39,343 nucleotides of DNA, taken from positions 1 through 39,343 of the forward strand of contig JAOZQE010000006.1 in NCBI GenBank assembly GCA_029932385.1, read 5' to 3'. Positions 9,359-17,368 of the stretch are shown here, one piece after another (position 1 is the stretch's first letter; the number at the start of each line of letters is the position of its first letter). Made by a program: the position numbers and the translations under genes. The notes below the pieces were generated by a model. The model did no database searches and was not told the origin of the DNA. It worked only from the letters and a program-made list of their open reading frames with translations. Origin of the DNA: a bacterium. GTDB taxonomy: Bacteria; Desulfobacterota; Anaeroferrophillalia; Anaeroferrophillales; Tharpellaceae.

Positions 9359-10477
9359 TCACTTGCCTTTTACTGGTAGAGTTAAATCTTCACCCAAACC
9401 GAGATCATCTGAACTCAATTTTTTCAAACCAAAAGATCCGGCCAGAATCACCCCACCATCATCCGTTTTTACAGCTTTTAAAATACTCTTGCGATTGGGT
9501 TGCTGTTTAAGAGTAAAGCTTTCCCCCCCATCGTTGCTGACCAGCAGGACACCACCAAGTCCGGTGACAATAATATGCCCGCTATCAAGACACAAGCCGC
9601 GAGTCAGTGACGCCTGAGTTTTAATTTTTATCAGTTTCCAATTCTCTCCGGCATCTTCGGAACGAAACAGGTGACCACGCAGTCCAAAGAAGAGTACCAC
9701 ATCACCCTTAAGAGGCTGGCAACCAAAAAATGAACCGTTGTAAGGTGAAGGCATCGCCATCCAGGTTTTACCTTCATCATCAGAGCGAAATATATTACCT
9801 GCTTCTGCAGCCATGTAGATATATCCATTTTCTGAGGCAATGATCTGATTAAGATGAAAATCCCACATCGGCTTATCCCACTCATCCACACTCCCACTCT
9901 CGGAGGTATCACCATCATCTAAACTGGCACCAAAAGTCAGGGGTTCAAACACTCTTTCATTCCAGGTCTGACCTCCGTCACGGGTCTCCAGATAGAGGCC
10001 GTATGCACCAACCGCAATGCCATAGTCCGCATCCCTGAACCAGACGTCAAACAGCGGACGCTCATCATTGGGATTGTTATAGAGACGTGACCAGGAGTTA
10101 CCGCCGTCATCGGTACGCAAGATTTCTGCATCATGGCCAACGACCCAGCCCAATTTCCGGTTAAGAAAAAAAACACCAGTTAAGGTTGCCCGGGTCGGGA
10201 CATCGACCTGCCTCCAGGTTTTTCCGTTATCACCGGATATAAGGATATGTCCCCTTTCACCAACCGCTACCGCAAAACTATCAATAGAAATACAGTCCAG
10301 AAGCAGTGAATATGGTGCCCGGGGAGCTTTCACAGAGGATTCGTCAGCTTCCTCCAGAGCTGCAGCAGTTGGAACTCCAGCTATTAAATAACTTGCTACA
10401 AACATATATATCAGTAGCAATCTGAAAAATAATTTACCGAGCCGGCAAAGGCCTGAGAGGGTAAACAAAAAATCCAT
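9359..10477 (-). CDS. YCF48/BNR-repeat beta-propeller protein, exported
   Basis: At least six copies of a D-x-G-x-x-W type repeat are visible, for example ISGDNGKTW, RTDDGGNSW, ETRDGGQTW, RSDDEGKTW, RSEDAGENW and VSNDGGESF, each preceded by a G-x-x-G strand. This is the YCF48/BNR propeller pattern, shared with the photosystem II assembly factor HCF136 but widespread in non-phototrophs. I place the start at the ATG at 10475-10477, which has GGAG six bases upstream. The longer frame begins with TTG at 10489. The N-terminus (LFFRLLLIYMFVASYLIAGV) is a signal peptide or anchor, so the propeller is periplasmic. It lies between the DUF1329 and RND genes, a recurring arrangement, and probably scaffolds that transport system. 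No enzymatic function is implied. Confidence 0.8.
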   Translation of the reverse strand: MDFLFTLSGLCRLGKLFFRLLLIYMFVASYLIAGVPTAAALEEADESSVKAPRAPYSLLLDCISIDSFAVAVGERGHILISGDNGKTWRQVDVPTRATLTGVFFLNRKLGWVVGHDAEILRTDDGGNSWSRLYNNPNDERPLFDVWFRDADYGIAVGAYGLYLETRDGGQTWNERVFEPLTFGASLDDGDTSESGSVDEWDKPMWDFHLNQIIASENGYIYMAAEAGNIFRSDDEGKTWMAMPSPYNGSFFGCQPLKGDVVLFFGLRGHLFRSEDAGENWKLIKIKTQASLTRGLCLDSGHIIVTGLGGVLLVSNDGGESFTLKQQPNRKSILKAVKTDDGGVILAGSFGLKKLSSDDLGLGEDLTLPVKGK

Positions 10478-10518
10478 AAGAAGCTCCAAAACAGTTAAAG
10501 GAAAAATTTTAACCAGAA

Positions 10519-10542
10519 GGTGATCAGATTTACCTGACCACC
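10519..10542 (-). other. Intercistronic hairpin between DUF1329 and YCF48-like genes
   Basis: GGTGATCAG (10519-10527) and CTGACCACC (10534-10542) pair over nine positions, one a G-U wobble, around a 6-nt loop in the minus-strand RNA. No T tract follows directly. It may stabilise the highly expressed upstream part of the mRNA or cause partial termination. Confidence 0.4.
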
Positions 10543-10588
10543 CTCCTTTAAAAAGGTTAATATTGAATCTCTTTCCCGAACTACCGAC

Positions 10589-11956
10589 TTAGCGGCGACC
10601 GGATCTACGCAGGGAATTAGGTGAGAACTCACCGCGACGAATCTCAACTTCAAAATCCCACATTTCATCAACTTCATTGCTCAGCTTGTCCGCCATATAG
10701 CGCCCAGCCTGAAGATCATAATGAATCTCTCCAATCGCATAGATCGAAAAAATTTCATAAAAGTTAATGGTGTGAGCTTCAGAAACACGCCAGAGGTCAT
10801 CACGGTTGTCGTATAAATCGGCAACCAGTATCGACCAGGAATCTTCGTCTACATACATTGTACGTCTTTTGTAGATGTGGCTGGTGTTCTCCTTTAACGT
10901 CGCTTCCACTATCCACAAACGATGGAGCTCATAACGCATAGCATCCGGGTTTGGGTGCATAGGAGTCAAAAGTTCTTTATAAGATATCTTCGGGCTCTTG
11001 AATTTGTATGAATTATAGGGAACGTAGAACTCTTTTTTACCTACAAGTTTCCAGTTATAACGCTCGGGACTACCATTGAACATATCGAGTGAGTCGATAG
11101 TCTCAAGGCCGTCACCACCACCGGTCGGAGTGTCAAAAGCGTACTGCGGTGCCCGGCGCACGCGGCGCTGACCAGGATTGTACATCCAGGCTTTACGACT
11201 TTCTTTATTTTGATCCAGGGTTTCATGCACCAGACTGATACTCCCAGCGATCCGGGCCGGGGCCTGATCCTCACTTTTGTAACAGAAGAGCATATTGTCG
11301 AGTTTACTGTCATCCATACCTTCTTGTGAATATGTCATATTGAACAACTCAGTATGCTCACCCAACGTATAACCACCACTACGGGTTACCGGAACATTGT
11401 GATAATGTCGAAACATTTTGACTCCACGCCACCGGGTGAGATGATTCCAGATAACCTCGAGACCATCGTGAGGAATCGGAAACGGGATTCCTTCGCCAAC
11501 ATTTTTGAGGCCGTTACCACCCTCAACCATTTGCGCATTCGAGGCAATTCTTTTGGTCGCATTATAGATACGCTGTGGAGCAGAGCTACTCCGGTGGGTC
11601 GGATAAACGTTCATTTTAAAAGTTGGGTATTTAAGCAGCAGGGCTTTGTGGCCTGCGGTCAGTTTGTCGGCGTACTGATCCATATTTCCAGCAGTTATGG
11701 TAAAAAGAATCTTGTCATCAACATACGGATCGATATGGTGATCGCCAGGCTTATATCCATCTGGCGGAGTCGTAATTCCACCAGTCCACTCAGGAATAGT
11801 GCCATCAGCGTTACCCGCCTTTTCCGCACCAAGAGGGGTAAGATCGTTTCCCAAACGGGCAATCTCTTCCGCAGAGGCCGTAGCCCAGACGTTAGCAACG
11901 CTGCCAACTATCAGTAGTACGGCAACACCTAAAATAACGAGTGATTTTTTTCGCAT
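10589..11956 (-). CDS. DUF1329 family periplasmic protein (LolB/LppX-like fold)
   Basis: The 455-residue protein has a signal peptide (LVILGVAVLLIVGSVANVWA) and then the characteristic start of DUF1329 proteins, ASAEEIARLGNDLTPLGAEK, followed by NADGTIPEWTGGITTPP. Later family-like segments include RHYHNVPVTRSGGYTLGEH, NPGQRRVRRAPQYAFDTPTG and RRTMYVDEDSWSILVADLYD. The family is annotated as outer-membrane lipoprotein-sorting-like and is thought to resemble lipid-binding LolA/LolB folds; no biochemical role is established. A clear AGGAG region precedes the ATG. It is 15 nt after the DUF1302 gene, the usual pairing. An intercistronic hairpin follows. Probable role: periplasmic carrier for a hydrophobic substrate (inference). 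Confidence 0.9.
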   Translation of the reverse strand: MRKKSLVILGVAVLLIVGSVANVWATASAEEIARLGNDLTPLGAEKAGNADGTIPEWTGGITTPPDGYKPGDHHIDPYVDDKILFTITAGNMDQYADKLTAGHKALLLKYPTFKMNVYPTHRSSSAPQRIYNATKRIASNAQMVEGGNGLKNVGEGIPFPIPHDGLEVIWNHLTRWRGVKMFRHYHNVPVTRSGGYTLGEHTELFNMTYSQEGMDDSKLDNMLFCYKSEDQAPARIAGSISLVHETLDQNKESRKAWMYNPGQRRVRRAPQYAFDTPTGGGDGLETIDSLDMFNGSPERYNWKLVGKKEFYVPYNSYKFKSPKISYKELLTPMHPNPDAMRYELHRLWIVEATLKENTSHIYKRRTMYVDEDSWSILVADLYDNRDDLWRVSEAHTINFYEIFSIYAIGEIHYDLQAGRYMADKLSNEVDEMWDFEVEIRRGEFSPNSLRRSGRR

Positions 11957-11971
11957 AGTTTTTCTCCTCTC

Positions 11972-13615
11972 CTAAAATGAATATTTAATATTAGCTGAAA
12001 CAACATCACGATCATTGGTTTTATTGAGATCACCAGCACCAAAGAAATTAGTATATGAAAGATCAAGCTTCCAAGTTTTCTGATAATCGAAAGCAACCCC
12101 GGTAGAAACCGCCTTACGGCGTCTCAAGAAACTGGCACCTCCGGGTGAGATACCGTGCACATCATGTTTCCAGGCAATCCGGGGAGATATGGAGACTGCG
12201 CCGATAGCATTGCTGTAGGTTAATCCCGCCATCGCCCGGTAGCCCCAAGATGTAGCATCAGCATCATTTCCAGGACAATCGAGCGCCAACTCATCGGTAT
12301 CGGGCATATCATCAACTTGCATTACGCCGGCTTCAACCAACATAAACCCGGAAGTTGACCCTAAGGTCGGACCGAGTAATTTGGTTACAGTTGCCTGAGC
12401 CTGATAAACATCACGTTCAATATAACCATGAATCAATTCACCGGATTTCCAAGATCCTTCCATCTGCCCAGGCAGACCTAAAGCTGCCATAATCAGCGGC
12501 TCATCAGCAATCTGCAGAGGCATATCCGGACGATAGGAAATTTCTCCCTGGACCGCAAAACTGCCGATTTGAGTTGAAGCACTTATACCGAATAGCTGAA
12601 TATCCTCGACATATTCTGTCAGATAATGGGCTGTCGCGGGAACCCCGACTATACTAGCTTTCACAGCACTGATAGTGGGAATACGGTTATGATATTTAAG
12701 ATAGAAAAAGCCAAATTCAGTATCATTTAAAGTGGGTGAATACCAGCGCAGAGCTAAGCCATACTGACCGGTGTCTTTGGCTTTTTTTGTCTCTACCCGG
12801 GTAACAGTATAAGGATAAGTTCCCTCGGGCAATCGGCCACCACCCAACGTAATATAATCACCGCCATCCCCGGCATAGTCAAGAGTACTCCAATAGGAAC
12901 CGTTAGGGTCAATATCGGTTTGATGCCAGTCGTATAAATAGAGACCCTCCAGACTAATATTCTCGGTCAGACCAAACGAGGCCCAGACCATTCCTTCAGG
13001 AACCAGAGCCTCTTTTAATTCTGAGCCCGGCAGTCGAAAAGCGGCAACATCAACCGGGTTGATTGCGTTAATACTGTTACCGATAAATGTGCTCTCTCCC
13101 CAACTTACTACCTGATCACCAACCCTGATTTGAGCCGGCATATCACCGAGGTAAAATTCCCACCAGATAAATGTGTCCAGAAGTTTAATATCACTACCAA
13201 CTAGATCTAAGGCATCACTCGAAAGCTCCTGCTTCTCACGACGACCTTTCTCATTTTCATAATCGTAAAAGGCACTGCCTCGAACAAAAATACCGCACAT
13301 ATCACGGTAAGCAATATCCAGTTCACTGGTAACTTTAAAAGCATTACTGACCACACCCTTATCATAGTTCAGATTCCCATCATCGGAATTTACGTCGGTT
13401 CGGTTCCCTCCATTGGCAATACCGATAAGATCTTTATCCCGATCCTGAACCCGCATGGTTACACCGTAAGTCAGGGTCGTATCAAGTCTGCCGACAAAAT
13501 CTCCACTGCGGAAGCCAAAGGCTTCTACCTGGCGTGGATAAATAAACGGTATGGCAGTAACAAGCAGCAACAGGCATGCTGTTATTAGCGAATAACGACA
13601 AAGATTTTGTTTCAT
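11972..13615 (-). CDS. DUF1302 family outer-membrane beta-barrel protein
   Basis: I choose the ATG at 13613-13615, with AAGGAG nine bases upstream. The longer frame starts with GTG at 13687 and has no such site. The 547-residue protein has a signal peptide ending PRQVEA and then FGFRSGDFVGRLDTTLTYG, the typical opening of DUF1302 proteins. The body has the alternating pattern of amphipathic beta strands and ends in VVSANIKYSF, with the terminal aromatic residue recognised by the BAM machinery. The family matches the known motif IRVGDQVVSWGESTFI and the segment NAINPVDVAAFRLPG. It is the first gene of the nine-gene block. It is most likely an outer-membrane pore or adaptor for the operon's substrate; the exact function is unproven. 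Confidence 0.9.
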   Translation of the reverse strand: MKQNLCRYSLITACLLLLVTAIPFIYPRQVEAFGFRSGDFVGRLDTTLTYGVTMRVQDRDKDLIGIANGGNRTDVNSDDGNLNYDKGVVSNAFKVTSELDIAYRDMCGIFVRGSAFYDYENEKGRREKQELSSDALDLVGSDIKLLDTFIWWEFYLGDMPAQIRVGDQVVSWGESTFIGNSINAINPVDVAAFRLPGSELKEALVPEGMVWASFGLTENISLEGLYLYDWHQTDIDPNGSYWSTLDYAGDGGDYITLGGGRLPEGTYPYTVTRVETKKAKDTGQYGLALRWYSPTLNDTEFGFFYLKYHNRIPTISAVKASIVGVPATAHYLTEYVEDIQLFGISASTQIGSFAVQGEISYRPDMPLQIADEPLIMAALGLPGQMEGSWKSGELIHGYIERDVYQAQATVTKLLGPTLGSTSGFMLVEAGVMQVDDMPDTDELALDCPGNDADATSWGYRAMAGLTYSNAIGAVSISPRIAWKHDVHGISPGGASFLRRRKAVSTGVAFDYQKTWKLDLSYTNFFGAGDLNKTNDRDVVSANIKYSF

Positions 13616-13748
13616 TTGACTTGTCTCCTTTCTAGGCAAAAGATTATTAGCTAAAACGTTTTCTTCTTTGCTGGATTTAACGTTCACTTTCTAAAATACA
13701 AACTGCGGTTCTGATTGATCTAATTATAAGCCCCCCCCTTAAATCTAA

Positions 13749-13777
13749 TTGATTAACTAAATACTAACTAATAAATT
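13749..13777. promoter_or_regulatory. Candidate TetR operator, direct-repeat copy 1
   Basis: This AT-rich 29-bp element starts TTGATTAA and ends ACTAATAAATT. It resembles the element at 13841-13867 and lies where the -35 region of the TATAAT at 13723-13728 would be, a suitable place for a repressor. Assignment to the adjacent TetR protein is an inference. Confidence 0.35.
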
Positions 13778-13840
13778 GAGTAAAACATTAACCCTCTCCA
13801 GCTCTCCAAATTATAAGGTATCCCCTACCAATTTGATTTA

Positions 13841-13867
13841 TTGATTAATTGCTTACTAATAAAAATT
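13841..13867. promoter_or_regulatory. Candidate TetR operator, direct-repeat copy 2
   Basis: TTGATTAA at the left, TACTAA in the middle and AAATT at the right repeat the order seen at 13749-13777, about 90 bp away, with a short gap in the alignment. The sequence is so AT-rich that part of the similarity could be chance. Confidence 0.3.
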
Positions 13868-13943
13868 ATAAAACGCAAAAATTATTTTCACTCTTTAAAC
13901 AATATTATGACCAACTACGCCAATAAAGGACCCACCAACGAAA

Positions 13944-14549
13944 TCAACGCCTTTCATCAAGACCGAGCAGATCATAGATATTTTTTTTCATTGCTTGAGT
14001 AATCTGAGCAGTATAGGGGTTATCCGGCAGAGTACTACGAAAGTATCCATAGCCCTCTAGAACAGCAAAAATTATAGTGGCTACTTCCTTCTTGTTATCT
14101 ACTTTGACAACCCCTGCCTTTTCAGCCAGTTCAATTTCTAAGGCACAAAAATCTATCAAGCCCCGGTTCAGTTCCTGCAACCGTTCCCAAACTTTCTCAT
14201 TTCTGAGCCCTAAAGCGTAAATAGACCAAAACACCCTACCACGTTTTGGCAGATTGTCAGAATGCTCAAAAACAGCGTTTATCAAAAAATATAGCCGCTC
14301 ACGCGGATCAGAGCAACCACTCAAAAAAGACTGATATGCTTCCAGAGCTCTTTCAAGAAGATAGTCTACAAGCTCAAAAATCAAATTATCTTTGGTCCCG
14401 AAATAGTGTATCAAAAGGCCTGAATTAACTCCCATACGATCTGCAATTTTACCAATCGTAGTTCCCATAAAGCCTTCCTCATCTACAACTTTATAGGCAC
14501 ATCTAAGTATTTCCGGTTTTCGAATGTGCGATATGCTTTTGCGACCCAT
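13944..14549 (-). CDS. TetR/AcrR family transcriptional regulator
   Basis: The preferred ATG at 14547-14549 has AGGGAG nine bases upstream and gives 201 residues; the longer frame opens with GTG at 14582. Residues 12-60 form the TetR helix-turn-helix, with GTTIGKIADRMGVNSGLLIHYFGTKDNLI read in part as helix 2-turn-recognition helix followed by the usual YF..K. The rest is an alpha-helical ligand-binding domain, whose size is normal. It lies upstream of, and in the same direction as, the nine-gene block, separated by about 330 bp of AT-rich DNA, which makes it the natural local regulator. An acyl-CoA or the operon's hydrophobic substrate is a plausible inducer, but nothing in the sequence proves this. 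Confidence 0.9.
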   Translation of the reverse strand: MGRKSISHIRKPEILRCAYKVVDEEGFMGTTIGKIADRMGVNSGLLIHYFGTKDNLIFELVDYLLERALEAYQSFLSGCSDPRERLYFLINAVFEHSDNLPKRGRVFWSIYALGLRNEKVWERLQELNRGLIDFCALEIELAEKAGVVKVDNKKEVATIIFAVLEGYGYFRSTLPDNPYTAQITQAMKKNIYDLLGLDERR

Positions 14550-14582
14550 ACTTTTAAACTCCCTGATCTCTCCCCTTCTCAC

Positions 14583-14607
14583 ATAGATTAAACATCCACT
14601 AATCTAT
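14583..14607. promoter_or_regulatory. Inverted repeat, candidate autoregulatory operator of tetR
   Basis: ATAGATTA (14583-14590) and TAATCTAT (14600-14607) are perfect 8-bp inverted arms separated by 9 bp, a geometry typical of TetR-family operators. It covers the expected -10 region of a promoter whose -35 is TTGACA at 14624-14619 on the minus strand, so binding would repress tetR. Confidence 0.45.
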
Positions 14608-14799
14608 CTAAAATAGCTTGTCAAGCTTTTTTATTAAACGATCACTAATTTAATTCACGCTAAAAAACTACAACCAAGATTAAATGACTACGGTTTTTCA
14701 TTTACGACGAAAAAATTTGCTGGTCAGCTTGAATAGTTTTCCTGCTTGTTCTATTCCAAATTGAGATATTATGGAAAAAAAGTCTTAAAAGAAAAACTA

Positions 14800-14828
14800 T
14801 TGACTTTTTCAGCCATTTTATTTATGTG
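14800..14828 (+). promoter_or_regulatory. Candidate sigma70 promoter for the TonB receptor gene
   Basis: TTGACT at 14800-14805 and TATGTG at 14823-14828 are separated by 17 bp. The -35 is good and the -10 is mediocre. Transcription from about 14835 would give a leader of roughly 205 nt that contains the hairpin and terminator listed next. Confidence 0.4.
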
Positions 14829-14875
14829 GGCACTGGTTGTTAAATAGTGTGAAGCGAAATCTCAGCTAAGAAGGT

Positions 14876-14895
14876 TGAGAAAACAGTTTTTCTCA
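14876..14895 (+). other. Leader hairpin upstream of the TonB receptor terminator
   Basis: TGAGAAAA (14876-14883) and TTTTCTCA (14888-14895) form a perfect 8-bp stem with loop CAGT. It lies in the untranslated leader between the candidate promoter and the terminator and may be part of an attenuation device. Confidence 0.4.
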
Positions 14896-14937
14896 TCAAG
14901 CAACTTTTTAAAGATACGATTTACAGGGTAATCTGCG

Positions 14938-14993
14938 ACCACGAAGGTCGGCTGGTTCACAGTATGTGAGCTACCGGCTTTCGTGGTTTTTTT
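14938..14993 (+). terminator. Intrinsic terminator inside the TonB receptor leader
   Basis: The outer stem ACCACGAA (14938-14945) pairs with TTCGTGGT (14980-14987). Inside it GCTGGT pairs with ACCGGC and TCACA with TGTGA around a 3-nt loop. Seven T residues (14987-14993) follow. No plus-strand gene lies upstream, so the terminator sits in a 5' leader, 48 nt before the receptor start codon. This is the layout of an attenuator or riboswitch expression platform. Confidence 0.7.
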
Positions 14994-15040
14994 GTTTTCC
15001 AGAGTAACCCTCTTTATCAGCATCTCAGGAGTCAGCTTGT

Positions 15041-17269
15041 ATGACCATAAAATTATATTATCGTTTACGACTATTGTTCCGGGGTCTGTTTTTTTTATTG
15101 CTCAGTTCGAGTATATGCTTTGCAAATGACACAAACAATGAGGTGGGCGTAACCAGGTTGGAACAAATTACGGTTGAAGCTTGCCCCATCAATCCGACTA
15201 AACAGGGGGAAGATCGGCTCTATTCCGGTAGTGAAATTACATCAGAGGGTCTGAAACTGGTAGGGATTGGCGGTATGAGCAGCACATTTAAAGCCCTTTC
15301 CATACTTCCAGGCATCAACCCGGAACTTACCGATCCTACCGGTATCGGCGGAGCTGAGATGCGGCTGCGTGGGATTAAAAGCATGTTCACCGGCTTTAGC
15401 GTCGAAGGTATCCCAAACTATGGCATAATGAGTGTCGGGCCCAGGGATTATATCTACGATCTTGAAAATATGGCGGCGGTGAAGCTTTATCGCGGTGCGA
15501 CTCCGGCGGCCCTATGCGGCGGTATTGGCAATCGTGGCGGGGCCATCGCTTTAAGCTATGCCCGGCCAGCTGACGATTTCACTCTGCAATTGGAACAGAG
15601 TTTCGGTCCGGATTCACTGAGGCGCAGTTTTTTTCGTCTCGATTCCGGTCTTTTGTTTAATCAGAGTAAATTCTTTCTCTCCGGCTCTTACACCAAAGCT
15701 GATAAATGGAAAGGTGCAGGTGAAGTCGGTGGTCGTAATCATATCACGTTGGGTGTCAGTCAGAAGTTCAATGACAATCTTGATGCCGAGCTATTCTACA
15801 ATTATAACCAGGTCGATCAGGATCTCTATAAAGGCCTGAATTATGATCAGGCCCGTAATATCTCTCACCACTATAGAGATGACTATCTGGAGGATTTAAC
15901 CGGAACCCCGGCTGACAAGGATTTTTACGGCTACCATCACAGTGAAACTGAAAATCATGATGTGATGACAATCATAAACTACTCTCCCAAAGAGCATCAT
16001 ACCTTCACACTCAAACCTTACTACTCATCCGAAGACAAAAAGTGGCTCGACGGCGGCGCTGACAAATACGTTGAAACTGAACGTTTTGGTTCCAAATTCG
16101 ACTATACGAGAGATTGGAGCGGAGCCTTAATCAGTGCCGGTTACTGGTACGAAAATTTTGATCTTGAAAAGTATCTTCGCAAAAACAAGATCAATGATCA
16201 GGGGCGTAACTATGCCGGATGGGCTTACCTTGCCGAAAACCGGGGTGACGGTCATATTCATAGCCCCTACCTCCAACTGGATCGCAGTATCGGTCCTTTT
16301 TCTTGCCAGGCGGGAATAAAATATTTTTTCTACCATGAACCTGCAAATCGAGCCTACCTAAGTGATAAGAGTACTCCTTCTTCATACAGTAAAGCTCTGA
16401 ATGACAATCTCGGGATCGACTACGAGATGAGTCTGGAAGCCGTAAACTACCAAAAATGGCTGCCCTCATTCAGTCTCGGTTATCAGGCATCTCCTGATCT
16501 TGAATTTTATCTGAATTATGGTCGTAATTATATGCGACCTTACGCTTATGTTCCGATTGCAATGGTCTTTAGTGGAAACCGTAAAAAATTCCAAGTGGCC
16601 GGTCTCTCCCTGCAAGATCTATTCGACAAATGGAAACTTGAAACCTCAGATAATTTCGATTTTGGCTGCCGTTTTGAGCATTTTTGGTTCAGTCTCTCCC
16701 CAACCATCTTTTATGCCCGCCACCAAGATCTGCTTTTTGTCGCTAATGACAATCGGGTTGGGGTCAGCTATCACCAGAATGTCGGTGATGCTACCGTCTG
16801 GGGGGCTGAACTCGAATGTAATATCTACCCGACCGACAACCTTATACTCTTTTTCAATCCCAGCTATACCAAAGCCACATTTGATAATGACCTTGTAAGT
16901 ACGGACAGCATTCTTGAGACCGGCGGCAACGATCTGCCGGATACGCCCCGCTGGCTCTTAAAAGCCGGTTTCATCTACTATTACAAAAATTTTACGGTCT
17001 CACCCAGTATTAAATATGTTGACCAACGTTACGGAGATATTGAAAACCGAGAAGAGATTGACAGCTATACAACGGTTGATTTGACAATCGAATACCTGAT
17101 AAAAAATCCCTGGTTTCTTCAGGAAGCCAGCCTGAAACTGGAGTTTACCAACCTGTTTGATAAAAAGTATGTCGGCACAATCAGGGCTGATGACGACGGT
17201 TTCAATACCAGCCAGTATTACTCTGGAGTACCGTTCACAACAGTGTGTAAAATCAGCGGGAAGTTTTAG
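15041..17269 (+). CDS. TonB-dependent outer-membrane receptor
   Basis: The 742-residue protein starts at an ATG with CAGGAG nine bases upstream. It has a signal peptide (LFFLLLSSSICFA), then a short segment with a TonB-box-like RLEQITVEA. A plug domain follows (about residues 50-160) with LSILPGINP, MRLRGIKSMFTGFSVEGIP and VKLYRGATPAALCGGIGNRGG. The remaining 560 residues are beta-barrel, including QASPDLEFYLNYGRNYMRPY, and the chain ends in Phe (CKISGKF), with LEFTNLFDKKYVGT near the end as in many siderophore-type receptors. It uses the proton-motive force through TonB-ExbBD to import a large or scarce ligand. Substrate is unknown: iron chelate, nickel chelate and others are possible. It stands alone on the plus strand, next to the hydrogenase maturation genes. 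Confidence 0.9.
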   Translation: MTIKLYYRLRLLFRGLFFLLLSSSICFANDTNNEVGVTRLEQITVEACPINPTKQGEDRLYSGSEITSEGLKLVGIGGMSSTFKALSILPGINPELTDPTGIGGAEMRLRGIKSMFTGFSVEGIPNYGIMSVGPRDYIYDLENMAAVKLYRGATPAALCGGIGNRGGAIALSYARPADDFTLQLEQSFGPDSLRRSFFRLDSGLLFNQSKFFLSGSYTKADKWKGAGEVGGRNHITLGVSQKFNDNLDAELFYNYNQVDQDLYKGLNYDQARNISHHYRDDYLEDLTGTPADKDFYGYHHSETENHDVMTIINYSPKEHHTFTLKPYYSSEDKKWLDGGADKYVETERFGSKFDYTRDWSGALISAGYWYENFDLEKYLRKNKINDQGRNYAGWAYLAENRGDGHIHSPYLQLDRSIGPFSCQAGIKYFFYHEPANRAYLSDKSTPSSYSKALNDNLGIDYEMSLEAVNYQKWLPSFSLGYQASPDLEFYLNYGRNYMRPYAYVPIAMVFSGNRKKFQVAGLSLQDLFDKWKLETSDNFDFGCRFEHFWFSLSPTIFYARHQDLLFVANDNRVGVSYHQNVGDATVWGAELECNIYPTDNLILFFNPSYTKATFDNDLVSTDSILETGGNDLPDTPRWLLKAGFIYYYKNFTVSPSIKYVDQRYGDIENREEIDSYTTVDLTIEYLIKNPWFLQEASLKLEFTNLFDKKYVGTIRADDDGFNTSQYYSGVPFTTVCKISGKF

Positions 17270-17368
17270 TGGCCTGCAGGTTCTTTACTTATTTTTTTAT
17301 TTTTACCCGTCTCAAAGGATTAGACTGATTTCTGCCCGGATTTCAATAGCCTTTGTGTGGCCCTGGGT

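Larger units (their letters stand above)
13616..13943. promoter_or_regulatory. Operon control region between tetR and the DUF1302 gene
   Basis: This 328-bp stretch has no credible gene. It is very AT-rich apart from a run of eight C (13731-13738). On the minus strand a perfect TATAAT lies at 13728-13723 with no good -35 box, as expected for an activator-dependent or repressed promoter. It would give a leader of roughly 100 nt. A second copy of the nonamer AATTATAAG is at 13809-13817. Two related repeats (separate entries) flank this region. Confidence 0.5.
14550..15040. promoter_or_regulatory. Divergent control region of tetR and the TonB receptor gene
   Basis: This 491-bp stretch has no credible gene. 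It holds, on the tetR side, a minus-strand TTGACA (14624-14619) inside the near-palindrome AGCTTG-T-CAAGCT (14615-14627) and an inverted repeat at 14583-14607. On the receptor side it holds a plus-strand promoter, a small hairpin and a terminator, listed separately. I saw no cobalamin or other riboswitch consensus. Confidence 0.55.

Noticed and set aside
14826-14843. Sigma54 promoter (GGGCACTGGTTGTTA)
   Set aside because: The GG element is present but the required GC ten bases later is not.
14835-15000. Cobalamin riboswitch before the TonB receptor gene
   Set aside because: GGCACTGG superficially resembles a B12-box fragment, but the other conserved boxes are absent.
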